Shown here piece by piece: positions 29,876 to 37,633 of a stretch of DNA of 64,000 bases; the stretch's first letter is position 1; each line of letters starts with the position of its first letter. The notes under the pieces were generated by a model. That model was not told where the DNA came from, did no database searches, and worked only from the letters and a program-made list of their open reading frames with translations. The position numbers were made by a program, and so were the translations under genes. Where the stretch lies: contig NZ_SNXY01000010.1 of the NCBI RefSeq assembly GCF_004362745.1, positions 436,501-500,500 on the forward strand, given 5' to 3'. This stretch comes from Oharaeibacter diazotrophicus (GTDB taxonomy: Bacteria > Pseudomonadota > Alphaproteobacteria > Rhizobiales > Pleomorphomonadaceae).

Positions 29876-29890
29876 CGGCAACTTCTGCCG
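29876..29890. promoter_or_regulatory. CGGCA-N5-TGCCG inverted motif upstream of fliK (ftr-like)
   Basis: A perfect 5-bp inverted repeat CGGCA-ACTTC-TGCCG, 142 bases before the fliK start, in the mnmA-fliK divergent spacer. The same pattern occurs upstream of fliF and flhA. It resembles the FlbD-binding ftr elements known from Caulobacter; the assignment is inference. Confidence 0.45.
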
Positions 29891-30031
29891 GGGCTCCGGC
29901 AATCCCGGCCGGGCGAGGCGCCGGCGGGAGCCACTCACCTGGGCCGAAAGCGCGGGAAAATCAAGTCCGCCCCTGGGTTTTCGGGGCTGGCACGGCGGTT
30001 GCGACGGCCCGGTGTGGAGTTCCGACCGAAA

Positions 30032-33000
30032 ATGGCCCTCGACAGTTCCGCGCTCGCCCTGTTCCCGACCCTGACGCCCGCCGTCGCCGCGGGTCGCGCC
30101 GCCGAGCCGGCCGCGTCGGACGAGGGCGACGCCGCGATCCTGTTCGCCGGCTTCCTGGCGGACGCCGGGCGGCCCACCGACGCGGCGCCGCCGGCCGAGC
30201 CGATCGCCCCCGCCGAACCGGCCGAGCCCGTCCCCGCCGCGCTCGCGCCCGAACGGGCCGCCGGCACCGTCGACGCCGGCGCGCTGCTCGGCGCCGCCGA
30301 GGCGCTCGACGCGCCAGCGGAAGTGGACGCCGCCGTGCCGACGTCGCCTTCGGCGGATGCCACGCCGCCCGAGCGGCCGGAGTCCGGGCCCGCGCCGCGG
30401 CGCGAGCCGGGCCGGTCGGAGGCATCGGCCGCGGTCTCGGCGGGCGCGCCAGCCGTCGATGCGCCTTCCGACGAGGCGCGGCCGCTCGCCGGCCCCGCGA
30501 CCTCGCCCCGCACAGCTGAACGGTTCGCGATCACCGGTGACACCGGCGTGTCGGACGATCTTGCCGCGGACGGTGATGCTCCGGACGGCACGCGGGACGT
30601 GTCCGGTGATGCCACCGCGGCCGTGACCGGTTCGTCGACGGCGACCGGGCCGGTTGCCGCCGTCTCGCCGCTCGCCGTCGTGCCGGTGCCCACCGCAACG
30701 GACGCCGGCATCGCCGAGATCGCCGAGGCCCGCGAGGGTGCCCCGCGTCCAGCCGCGCCCGCCGCGCCGACGATCCCGGCCTTCCCCGCCGCGGGCACCG
30801 ATGCCGCCGAGGGGGCGACCGTCCCGGCGACCATCCCGGCGAATCCCACGCGCCCGACCGGCGCGTCCGTCGAGGCCGCGGCCGCGCCGGCCGGAGGCGG
30901 TCCGGCGCCGTCGGGGCAGGGCGCCGCCGCGGCGTCCGCGCCGGCGGCGAACAGGCCCGTGGCGGCCGCGGCGACGCCGGTGACGAACGGTACCGGAGCC
31001 AAGGCCGCCGGACCGGTGGCCGCGGCGACGCCGGACGTCGCCGCGCATGCGTCCACCGCCGACGTCCCGGGCGCGACCGCGGTCCCGTCCGCCGCCCGCG
31101 CGGACGCGGCGCCGTCCCTCGCCTCGCGGCCCGAGCCGACCGACCCAGCTGCCGCCGCAACGGCGCCGGTGACGACGCGCTCGTCCGGCGCTCCCGCGGC
31201 CGTTCTGGTCGGCGCCGTGACGGCACCGCGGACGACGACCGACATCGCCGCGGCGGCGCGGCCCGTGATCGCCACCGAAGGGGTCGGCGTCGCCGTCGTG
31301 CGCGGCTTCGCGCCGGCGACGGGTCCGAACCCGGCCGCCGCGATCGATCGGTCGGCGGCGCCGCGCGTCCCGGCGGGATCCGAGGCTTCGTCGATGGACG
31401 CCGCCGCGGCGCGCCCCGCCGTGGCCGCGGTTCCGTCCGATGCCGAAATGCAGGCCGCCGGTCCCGCCGCCGAAGCCCGCGCGACCGGGGCCGCGACGCC
31501 CGGGCGCGGGCCCGACGCTCCCGTGGTCGCCGAGCGCGCTGCGCCGGCAGTGGCCGCCGCCGCCGTCGTTGCGGATGCGGCCCGGCCGGGCGTTTCCACG
31601 TCCCCGGCCGAAGCGCCCGTCGTCGCCGCCGATGCCGCCGCGACCGGTGCCGGACGGGGCGTGGGCGCCGCAGCCGACGCCGCGCCGACCACGGCGGTCC
31701 GGACGGCCTCCGAACCCGCAGCGAATGCCGCGCCGCCGCGTTCGCCGATCGTCGGCGACGCGCCCGATGCCGGTAGGACCGCGCCGAGCGCATCCGCCCG
31801 GTCCGGCGAAACGGCCGGTGCCGCCGCCGCCGCTCCGGCCGCCGCGGCGCCCGTGGCGACGGTCGCGATCGAGCCGGTGCCACTCCCGGAGGTCTCCGTG
31901 CCGCGCGCCGCCGGTTCACCCGTTTCGGCGGCCGCGTCGCCCGGCGATCGGCCCGCCGTCGCCGCCGGCGCGACGTCGTCCGCCGCCGAAGACGCGGAGC
32001 GCCCGACCGTCGCCGGCGCTGCTCCCACGGCGACGGAGGGAACGGCCGCGCCGGTCCGTGCGGACGCCGGCCGCGCGTCCGCCCCGGTGACGACGCCGAT
32101 TTCGGCCGCCTCCGCCAGTGTTTCGGGCGAGTCGGTCGCGATCGCTTCGACGATCGGCCCGTCGGCGGCCGCCGCATCGGCCGCGTCGGCCGCGCGCGTC
32201 GCCACGGCGGCGGGTGCCGCGCCTGCGTCGACGGACGCCGCCGTCGCGGCTATCGCGGAAGCTCCCCTGTCCGAGGGGGCCGCGGGCGTTCGCCTTGCGC
32301 GGACGTCCGACGTCGCCGCCCCGGGCACGGAGCCGGCCGCGGAGGAGGTCGGCACGGCCGGCCGGGCACCGACGGGCAGCATCGCGAACGATGGCACGGC
32401 TGTGGTGCAGGGCGACGCGGCCGACGGGCCCGCGGCGGTGCGGACGCGGACGTCCGAGCTCGCGGCTCCGGTCCCGGGCGTCGCGCAGCGCAAGGAAGAT
32501 TCGGCCACGGCCGCACGGGCATCGACGGGTCTCGCCGCGAACGACGGCGCGGCTCGGGCGGAGGGCGTCGTGCCCGACGCTCTCGTGCCGGTGAGGACGT
32601 CGACGACCGGCGCGATCGCCGCCGATTCCGGATCCGATGCGTCCGCGTCCGCTTCGACGGGGCGGAACGCCTTCTTGCCGGTCACCGGTTCGGTGCAGCC
32701 TTCCGAGGGCGATGCGGCCGGGTCGGTGGCGACGGCGCGGGCCGATGCCGCCACGCCGACGGGCGCGGCGAGCGGGCTTGCCGCCGGCGCGACCTCCGCG
32801 CCCGCGACGACCTCGGCGATCACCACGGCTTCCGTCGCCGAGATGCTCGGTGCAGTTCCGACCTCGACCGGCGCGGCGCGCGCCGCCGCCCTGGTCGAAC
32901 GGCAGGTGCGCGCGGCCGGCATCGCGACCGGTGGCGCACCGCTGCCGAGCGTCGCGATCGCGGCGGCGAGGCTGGCCGTGTCGAATGCCGGCGGTGGCGC

Positions 33001-36000
33001 GGGTGGCGTCGCTTCGGCTGCGCGCGATGCCGGGTCGGCGCCGCAGGTCTCGCCCGCCGCCGGGGCCGTGCCGAACCCGCCGGTTTCCGGCGAGGTCGCG
33101 CCGACGGCGGCACCGGCCGCCGCATCCGGCTCTGTCCCGACCGCGTCGTCCGGCGCGAGCGCCGCTGCTGCGGCGCGTCCGAGCGCTCCGCCTCCGCCGG
33201 TGTCGGGCGAGGTCGTGTCGACGGCGGCACCGGCCGCCGCGTCCGGCTCTGCCCCGACCGCGTCGACCGGCGCGAGCGCCGCTGCTGCGGCGGGCCCGAG
33301 CGCGCCGCGTTCGCCGGTGTCGGGCGAGGTCGTGTCGACGGCGGCATCGGCCGCCGCGCCCGCCGCCGCCCCGACCGTGTCGGCCGGCGCGAGCGCCGCC
33401 CCGGCCGCGGTTCCGGCGGACGCGCTCGCCACCGCCGTGGCGGTTCCGAACGTGCCGCCCGCGCCGATGTCTGGCGAGGGCGCCGCGACGGCGTCGACAC
33501 CCGCCGACGTATCGTCCGCCGTGCCGGGTAGCTCGTCCACGACGACGGTCGATCCCGAGGTTCCGCCGGCCGGCCCCGGGCGGTCGACCGCGACCCCGTC
33601 GGCCGGCGCCGCCGCTCCGTCCGCGGCTCCCGCCGCGGCGGACGCCCCGGCCGCGCCGACTGCGCCGGTCGCTTCTCCGCGTTCCGATCCGGCCGTGGGC
33701 GCGGCGATCGCGGCGCGAACCGCCGCGGATGCGGCAACCGATCTCGTCTCCTCGCCGACGCCGCGGGTCGGGAGCGCCCGACCGGCGAATGTCGCGGCGC
33801 CCGCGCCGGCCGGTGCGCGAACTCCTGCGGACGCGCGCGGCGATGCCGGCACCGACACGATCGCCGCCCCGGCGGCGGACACGCCGTCGGCGCGGGCCGC
33901 GACCGTGGCCGTCGGGCTCGGCGCGGGCTCCTCCGCGCCCGCCACCGGATCGGCGGTCGGCAGTGCGGCCCCGGTTGCAACGCGCGGCGCCGAGGCGGGT
34001 CCGCCGACACCGTCGGCGTCGGCGGGCGCCGGCGCGGCCGTGTTCGCCCGGGGCATCGAGGACGCGGCGCGGCCGACACCGTCCACCTCCGTCGCCGCGG
34101 GCGCTGCCGCGACGCCGACCGCTTCGACCGCCGCCGCCGCGTCTCCGGCCGCCGCCGGTGCGACGGCCGTGGGATCCGCCACGACGACGACGACGACGCT
34201 CGCGGCCGCGGGCCCGGGCCCGTCCACGCGGGCTTCGACGGCTCCGGCCGCCGCCGTGACGACGGCTGCGACGTCCGCCACGGCGGCGACGAGTGCGTCC
34301 CCCGCCATCTCGGCTGCTCCGGCGGCCGCCGCGACCACGGGTGGGACGTCCACGACCGCGGCGACCATCGCTGCCGCGGCGTCGAACGTGTCGACGCCCG
34401 GTTCCGCTGCTCCGGGCGTTTCCACGGCTCGGCCCGCGTCGGCGTCCTCCTCGGCGGCAGGGGGCGGGCCCTCGGCCTCGCCTGCCGCGGCGTCGACGGA
34501 CTCCGCCGCTTCCGACGCGTCGGCCCGGCCGGCCGCGACGCCGGCCGCTCCCGTGCTCGAGGTCCGGGCCGCTGCCGCCGTGGTCGAAGCCGATGCGCCC
34601 GCGGATCTGCCGCCCGTCGCACGGCCGGCCACGCCGGCCGTCGGCGGCGATGCCGGCGCGTCGGCCGACGGACGCACCGAGGCTGCGGCCGCGCCATCCG
34701 CCCGCGCTCCGGTCGCCGAAGCCGCCGACCGCGTCCTCCGCGACGCGCCGACGCGTGCCGCCGGATCCGCCGCCGACACGGACGTCGCCGCACCCGTCGG
34801 CGAACGGGCGACCGCCGCGACCGACGGTGTACGCGGTGCCCCGGCGCAGACCGCGAACCTTACGGATGCGGTCACGCCTTCCGCGCCGGCAATGGCTCCC
34901 GCCACGGCAACACCGGGCGCGACTCCGACCGTCGCCGGCGCGGTTCCGACGCCCGTGGCGGGCGCTCCGAGCGACACCGTGGCCACGTCGGAGCGGCCGT
35001 CCGCGGTCGACGCTGCGCCGGTCGCGCCGACCCCGACGACCGCACCGGGCCGGACTGCTCCGGCCGTGCCCACGCCGGCCGCGGTGCCGGTGGCGGGATC
35101 GAACGGCACCGCGCCGGCCCTTTCGGACGGCCAGGAAGGCGCCGCTTCGCCGCCGCCGGCCGCGGCCGGGGCGACGACCGACGGCCCGGTCGCGGATCGG
35201 GATGCCGGCGAGCGGCGCGGCGAGGCGCGCCGGGCGCAGGTCGCCGCCCCGGCGTCGGCCGAGCGGCCGGCGGCGCAGCCGTCGCAGCCCCGTCCGATCA
35301 CGACCCCGGCCGAAGCGGCGGCGACGGTCGCCGCGGCGGTGCCGGCCGTCGCCGACACCGCGACCACCGAGACGACCACGGCCGCGGCGGGTGCCGGCGT
35401 CACCGGCGAGGCCGCCGCCGTGGCGGGACGACAGGCCGCGACCACGACCGCGCGGCCGTCGACGGCGACGACCGATACCGCTCAGCAGCGCTCCGCGGTG
35501 CTGCAGCGCCCGGGTGCGGCGCAGGCGATCGCCACGGAATTGCCGGCGATCGCGGTCAAGGCGGCGCAGGGCGTCAGCGCGGCGGCGTCGGCCTTCGCGG
35601 CCCGTCTGCGCGGCGAGCGCAAGGCCGAGGGCGAGGCCGCCGGCGACACGACCGCGGCGAATGCGCTGCCGCTGCCGGTGCAGCAGCCGACGGCGGCGGC
35701 CGTGCAGACCGCGGCGGCGACCGGCGGGCACTTCGTCGCCCGCCACGTGCCGGTGCACCGCGTCGGCGCCGAGATCGCAAAGGCGGCCGAGGCCGGCGGC
35801 GACAGCATCGAGATCAGCCTCGATCCGGTCGATCTCGGGCGGGTGGACGTGCGGCTCGAATTCGGCGACAAGGGTGAGGCGCGGGCGCATCTCGCCGTCG
35901 ACCGCCCGGAGACCCTCGAACTGCTCACGCGTGACCAGCGACAGATCGAGCGCTCGCTCCGGGACGCCGGTTTCGACGCGCGGGACGGTGCCGTGTCGAT

Positions 36001-36178
36001 GTCGTTGCGCCAGAACGGCGGCGACGGCAACGGGCAGGCCCAGCGTCAGTACCAGGCGTTCGAACAGTCCCGCGGCGCGGGCGGCGCGAGCCGTTCCAAC
36101 GACGCGGACGTCGGTGCCGCCCCCGTGGCGGATGTTCATCGGCCGCGGCGCGACGCCCTGGTCGATCTGAGGCTCTGA
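30032..36178 (+). CDS. fliK: Giant flagellar hook-length control protein FliK
   Basis: About 2,048 residues from the ATG at 30032, three to five times a usual FliK (roughly 400-700). The last about 140 residues contain the Flg_hook C-terminal domain (core IEISLDPVDLGRVDVRLEFGDKG, about 1925-1948, then LLTRDQRQIERSLRDAGF and a Gln/Gly-rich end). Residues 1 to about 1880 are low-complexity Ala/Pro/Thr/Ser/Val with scattered acidic residues, almost no aromatic or cysteine residues, and three near-perfect 39-residue repeats around 1018-1134. FliK is exported, measures hook length and switches export specificity through its C-domain. flgD follows after 14 bases. The reading frame is continuous and all other frames are also unusually open because of the composition. 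Confidence 0.88.
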   Translation: MALDSSALALFPTLTPAVAAGRAAEPAASDEGDAAILFAGFLADAGRPTDAAPPAEPIAPAEPAEPVPAALAPERAAGTVDAGALLGAAEALDAPAEVDAAVPTSPSADATPPERPESGPAPRREPGRSEASAAVSAGAPAVDAPSDEARPLAGPATSPRTAERFAITGDTGVSDDLAADGDAPDGTRDVSGDATAAVTGSSTATGPVAAVSPLAVVPVPTATDAGIAEIAEAREGAPRPAAPAAPTIPAFPAAGTDAAEGATVPATIPANPTRPTGASVEAAAAPAGGGPAPSGQGAAAASAPAANRPVAAAATPVTNGTGAKAAGPVAAATPDVAAHASTADVPGATAVPSAARADAAPSLASRPEPTDPAAAATAPVTTRSSGAPAAVLVGAVTAPRTTTDIAAAARPVIATEGVGVAVVRGFAPATGPNPAAAIDRSAAPRVPAGSEASSMDAAAARPAVAAVPSDAEMQAAGPAAEARATGAATPGRGPDAPVVAERAAPAVAAAAVVADAARPGVSTSPAEAPVVAADAAATGAGRGVGAAADAAPTTAVRTASEPAANAAPPRSPIVGDAPDAGRTAPSASARSGETAGAAAAAPAAAAPVATVAIEPVPLPEVSVPRAAGSPVSAAASPGDRPAVAAGATSSAAEDAERPTVAGAAPTATEGTAAPVRADAGRASAPVTTPISAASASVSGESVAIASTIGPSAAAASAASAARVATAAGAAPASTDAAVAAIAEAPLSEGAAGVRLARTSDVAAPGTEPAAEEVGTAGRAPTGSIANDGTAVVQGDAADGPAAVRTRTSELAAPVPGVAQRKEDSATAARASTGLAANDGAARAEGVVPDALVPVRTSTTGAIAADSGSDASASASTGRNAFLPVTGSVQPSEGDAAGSVATARADAATPTGAASGLAAGATSAPATTSAITTASVAEMLGAVPTSTGAARAAALVERQVRAAGIATGGAPLPSVAIAAARLAVSNAGGGAGGVASAARDAGSAPQVSPAAGAVPNPPVSGEVAPTAAPAAASGSVPTASSGASAAAAARPSAPPPPVSGEVVSTAAPAAASGSAPTASTGASAAAAAGPSAPRSPVSGEVVSTAASAAAPAAAPTVSAGASAAPAAVPADALATAVAVPNVPPAPMSGEGAATASTPADVSSAVPGSSSTTTVDPEVPPAGPGRSTATPSAGAAAPSAAPAAADAPAAPTAPVASPRSDPAVGAAIAARTAADAATDLVSSPTPRVGSARPANVAAPAPAGARTPADARGDAGTDTIAAPAADTPSARAATVAVGLGAGSSAPATGSAVGSAAPVATRGAEAGPPTPSASAGAGAAVFARGIEDAARPTPSTSVAAGAAATPTASTAAAASPAAAGATAVGSATTTTTTLAAAGPGPSTRASTAPAAAVTTAATSATAATSASPAISAAPAAAATTGGTSTTAATIAAAASNVSTPGSAAPGVSTARPASASSSAAGGGPSASPAAASTDSAASDASARPAATPAAPVLEVRAAAAVVEADAPADLPPVARPATPAVGGDAGASADGRTEAAAAPSARAPVAEAADRVLRDAPTRAAGSAADTDVAAPVGERATAATDGVRGAPAQTANLTDAVTPSAPAMAPATATPGATPTVAGAVPTPVAGAPSDTVATSERPSAVDAAPVAPTPTTAPGRTAPAVPTPAAVPVAGSNGTAPALSDGQEGAASPPPAAAGATTDGPVADRDAGERRGEARRAQVAAPASAERPAAQPSQPRPITTPAEAAATVAAAVPAVADTATTETTTAAAGAGVTGEAAAVAGRQAATTTARPSTATTDTAQQRSAVLQRPGAAQAIATELPAIAVKAAQGVSAAASAFAARLRGERKAEGEAAGDTTAANALPLPVQQPTAAAVQTAAATGGHFVARHVPVHRVGAEIAKAAEAGGDSIEISLDPVDLGRVDVRLEFGDKGEARAHLAVDRPETLELLTRDQRQIERSLRDAGFDARDGAVSMSLRQNGGDGNGQAQRQYQAFEQSRGAGGASRSNDADVGAAPVADVHRPRRDALVDLRL
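33077..33430 (+). repeat. Three tandem 117-bp repeats inside fliK
   Basis: The codons for PVSGEV recur at 33083, 33200 and 33317, exactly 117 bases (39 codons) apart, with intervening sequence (TAAPAAASGS, PTAS-GASAAAAA-PSAP) well conserved. A degenerate fourth copy (MSGEG) lies 150 bases later at 33467. The multiple-of-three period keeps the frame, so copy number can change FliK length without frameshift. Confidence 0.85.
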
Positions 36179-36192
36179 GGAAGGACCAGTCG

Positions 36193-36924
36193 ATGTCGGT
36201 CGCCAGCACCACCGCCCGCACCGTCGCCGCCGCCAGCACGGCCTCGACCAGCGCCACGTCGAGCACCTCGAGCACTTCGAGTTCCAGCGAGAGCTCGTCG
36301 TCGACCACCTCGGCGGCGACCAACAGCCTGTTCGCCAACTACGACATGTTCCTGAAGCTGTTGACCACGCAGCTCCAGGTGCAGAACCCGCTGGAGCCGA
36401 TGGACGCCGAGAAGTTCACCGAACAGCTGGTGCAGTACTCGGCGGTCGAACAGCAGATGAAGACCAACGAGAACCTGCAGGCCATGCTGGCGACCATGGT
36501 GAGCAGCACCGCGCTCAGCCTCGTCAACTACATCGGCAAGACCGTGGAGGCGACCTCGGACACCACCCGCCTCGAGACCGACGGCACCGCGACCTGGAAG
36601 CTGACCGCCGGCGCCGAGGCCAAGGGCGCCAAGGTGACGATCCGCAACTCGGCCGGCGCGCTGATCTACTCGGGCAACAAGGACTTCGCCAAGGGCGAGA
36701 ACACCTTCTCCTGGGACGGCAAGGGCAACGACGGCACCACGGCGCCGGCCGGCGACTACACCATCACCGTCGAGGGCACCGACGCCGACGGCAAGGCGGT
36801 GGCCTTCAGCACCAAGGTCAAGGGCGTGGTGGAGTCGATCGACACCTCCAACGCCGAGCCGTACCTCAAGGTCAACGGCGTGCTGGTGCCGCTGTCGCGC
36901 CTGATCTCGATCGGGTCGTCGTGA
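36193..36924 (+). CDS. flgD: Flagellar hook-assembly scaffold protein FlgD
   Basis: Secreted cap that guides polymerisation of hook protein FlgE. 243 residues. A Ser/Thr-rich N-terminus (about 1-45) is the export region; the conserved FlgD core is NYDMFLKLLTTQLQVQNPLEPMDAEKFTEQLVQYSAVEQQMKTNENL, followed by the FLIG-like/Tudor beta domain (AEAKGAKVTIRNSAGALIYSG, FSWDGKGNDGTTAPAGDYTITVEGTDADGK). A strong GAGGAAGGA ribosome-binding site lies 14 bases after fliK; the two form an operon. Confidence 0.95.
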   Translation: MSVASTTARTVAAASTASTSATSSTSSTSSSSESSSSTTSAATNSLFANYDMFLKLLTTQLQVQNPLEPMDAEKFTEQLVQYSAVEQQMKTNENLQAMLATMVSSTALSLVNYIGKTVEATSDTTRLETDGTATWKLTAGAEAKGAKVTIRNSAGALIYSGNKDFAKGENTFSWDGKGNDGTTAPAGDYTITVEGTDADGKAVAFSTKVKGVVESIDTSNAEPYLKVNGVLVPLSRLISIGSS

Positions 36925-36990
36925 CCGCGGGAAAGCCGACGGAGGGCCGCTACAACCTCTTCTAATTCTTACCGATTTGTTGCTACCCGA

Positions 36991-37005
36991 TTAGGCCATT
37001 TTTAA
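36991..37005. promoter_or_regulatory. Candidate CtrA box upstream of sciP
   Basis: TTAG-GCCATTT-TTAA fits the CtrA consensus TTAA-N7-TTAA with one mismatch (read on the minus strand as TTAA-N7-CTAA). It lies 52 bases before the sciP start within an AT-rich stretch that also has a TTGTTG-type -35 about 36978-36983. Confidence 0.4.
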
Positions 37006-37057
37006 AAGGACCGCGCTAGTCTCTCACACGAGGTCAGGTTTCCAGTGTGAGAGTACG

Positions 37058-37333
37058 ATGACCGAACAGATGCGCCCGAGGGTGAAGTACGTGATCGGGC
37101 CGGACGGAAGTCCGCTCACGATCGCGGATCTGCCCCCCGAGGACACCAAGAGATGGGTTATCCGTCGCAAGGCAGAGGTCGTCGCCGCCGTCCGTGGCGG
37201 GCTCCTCTCCCTCGAGGAGGCCTGCAAACGCTACACCCTGACCACGGAGGAGTTCATCTCCTGGCAGCAGTCGATCGACCGTCACGGTCTGGCCGGACTG
37301 CGGGCCACGCGGGTGCAGCAATACCGCGGCTGA
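37058..37333 (+). CDS. sciP: CtrA inhibitor SciP (DUF1153)
   Basis: A 91-residue helix-turn-helix protein. The sequence RVKYVIGPDGSPLTIADLPPEDTKRWV, then RRKAEVVAAVRGGLLSLEEACKRY and FISWQQSIDRHGLAGLRATRVQQYR, is the near-invariant SciP/DUF1153 signature of alphaproteobacteria. By family knowledge SciP binds DNA and CtrA at CtrA-activated promoters and shuts off flagellar and other late genes at the right cell-cycle time. Here it sits between flgD and fliF, 133 bases after flgD, with its own promoter region and a strong terminator behind it, so it is monocistronic and can act directly on the neighbouring fliF and flhA promoters. Confidence 0.95.
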   Translation: MTEQMRPRVKYVIGPDGSPLTIADLPPEDTKRWVIRRKAEVVAAVRGGLLSLEEACKRYTLTTEEFISWQQSIDRHGLAGLRATRVQQYRG

Positions 37334-37380
37334 CCATGCCGCCGACGGCCGGTTCCGACCGGCCCGAGACCAGCTTGCGA

Positions 37381-37411
37381 GAGGCCGGCCATCGCGCCGG
37401 CCTTTTCGCTT
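37381..37411 (+). terminator. Rho-independent terminator of sciP
   Basis: Stem AGGCCGGC (37382-37389) / GCCGGCCT (37396-37403), 6-base loop, then TTTTCGCTTTT. Confidence 0.85.
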
Positions 37412-37446
37412 TTCGGACCGCTTCGGCGTGGTCGGCATCGTCCGGT

Positions 37447-37461
37447 CGGCAGTTTCTACCG
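37447..37461. promoter_or_regulatory. ftr-like motif CGGCA-N5-TACCG upstream of fliF (distal)
   Basis: CGGCA-GTTTC-TACCG, one mismatch to the CGGCA-N5-TGCCG pattern shared with fliK and flhA. It lies 110 bases upstream of the proximal motif. Confidence 0.35.
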
Positions 37462-37530
37462 GGTGCGCTGGCGTTTCGCTAACCACCAAACCGCGGAACT
37501 CCGGGCTTTCCCACAGGGCCTCTCCGGCCG

Positions 37531-37571
37531 TTAACAACTTGTTTACCAAGCCCGTGCGGAAATTCCTGCCG
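37531..37571 (+). promoter_or_regulatory. fliF promoter region: CtrA box plus ftr-like motif
   Basis: TTAA-CAACTTG-TTTA (37531-37545, followed by CC) matches the CtrA consensus with one mismatch. Nine bases after it is CGGAA-ATTCC-TGCCG (37557-37571). The flhA promoter has the same two elements in the same order and spacing. In Caulobacter, fliF is CtrA-activated and repressed by FlbD at an overlapping ftr site; the parallel is inference. Confidence 0.6.
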
Positions 37572-37633
37572 GGTCGGGGGTGCTTCGCCACCGACCCGAC
37601 GGAACGTGGTCGGGTAGGACGGAGCGGTCGAGG

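Larger units (their letters stand above)
37334..37633. other. sciP-fliF intergenic region
   Basis: 300 bases without a gene. In order it holds the sciP terminator (37381-37411), a CGGCA-N5-TACCG motif (37447-37461), a CtrA-like box (37531-37547), a CGGAA-N5-TGCCG motif (37557-37571) and the fliF ribosome-binding region. Confidence 0.6.

Noticed and set aside
33077-33430. Tandem repeats in fliK as a CRISPR array
   Set aside because: Repeats are 117 bases, in-frame and coding, with no distinct repeat/spacer alternation or cas genes.
29935-36139. Very long open frames antisense and in alternative frames to fliK (more than 1,400 and 1,800 codons)
   Set aside because: They mirror the GCC/GCG/CCG/ACG-rich codons of the real frame, have no recognisable domain or ribosome-binding site, and only the chosen frame ends in the Flg_hook domain with flgD 14 bases later.
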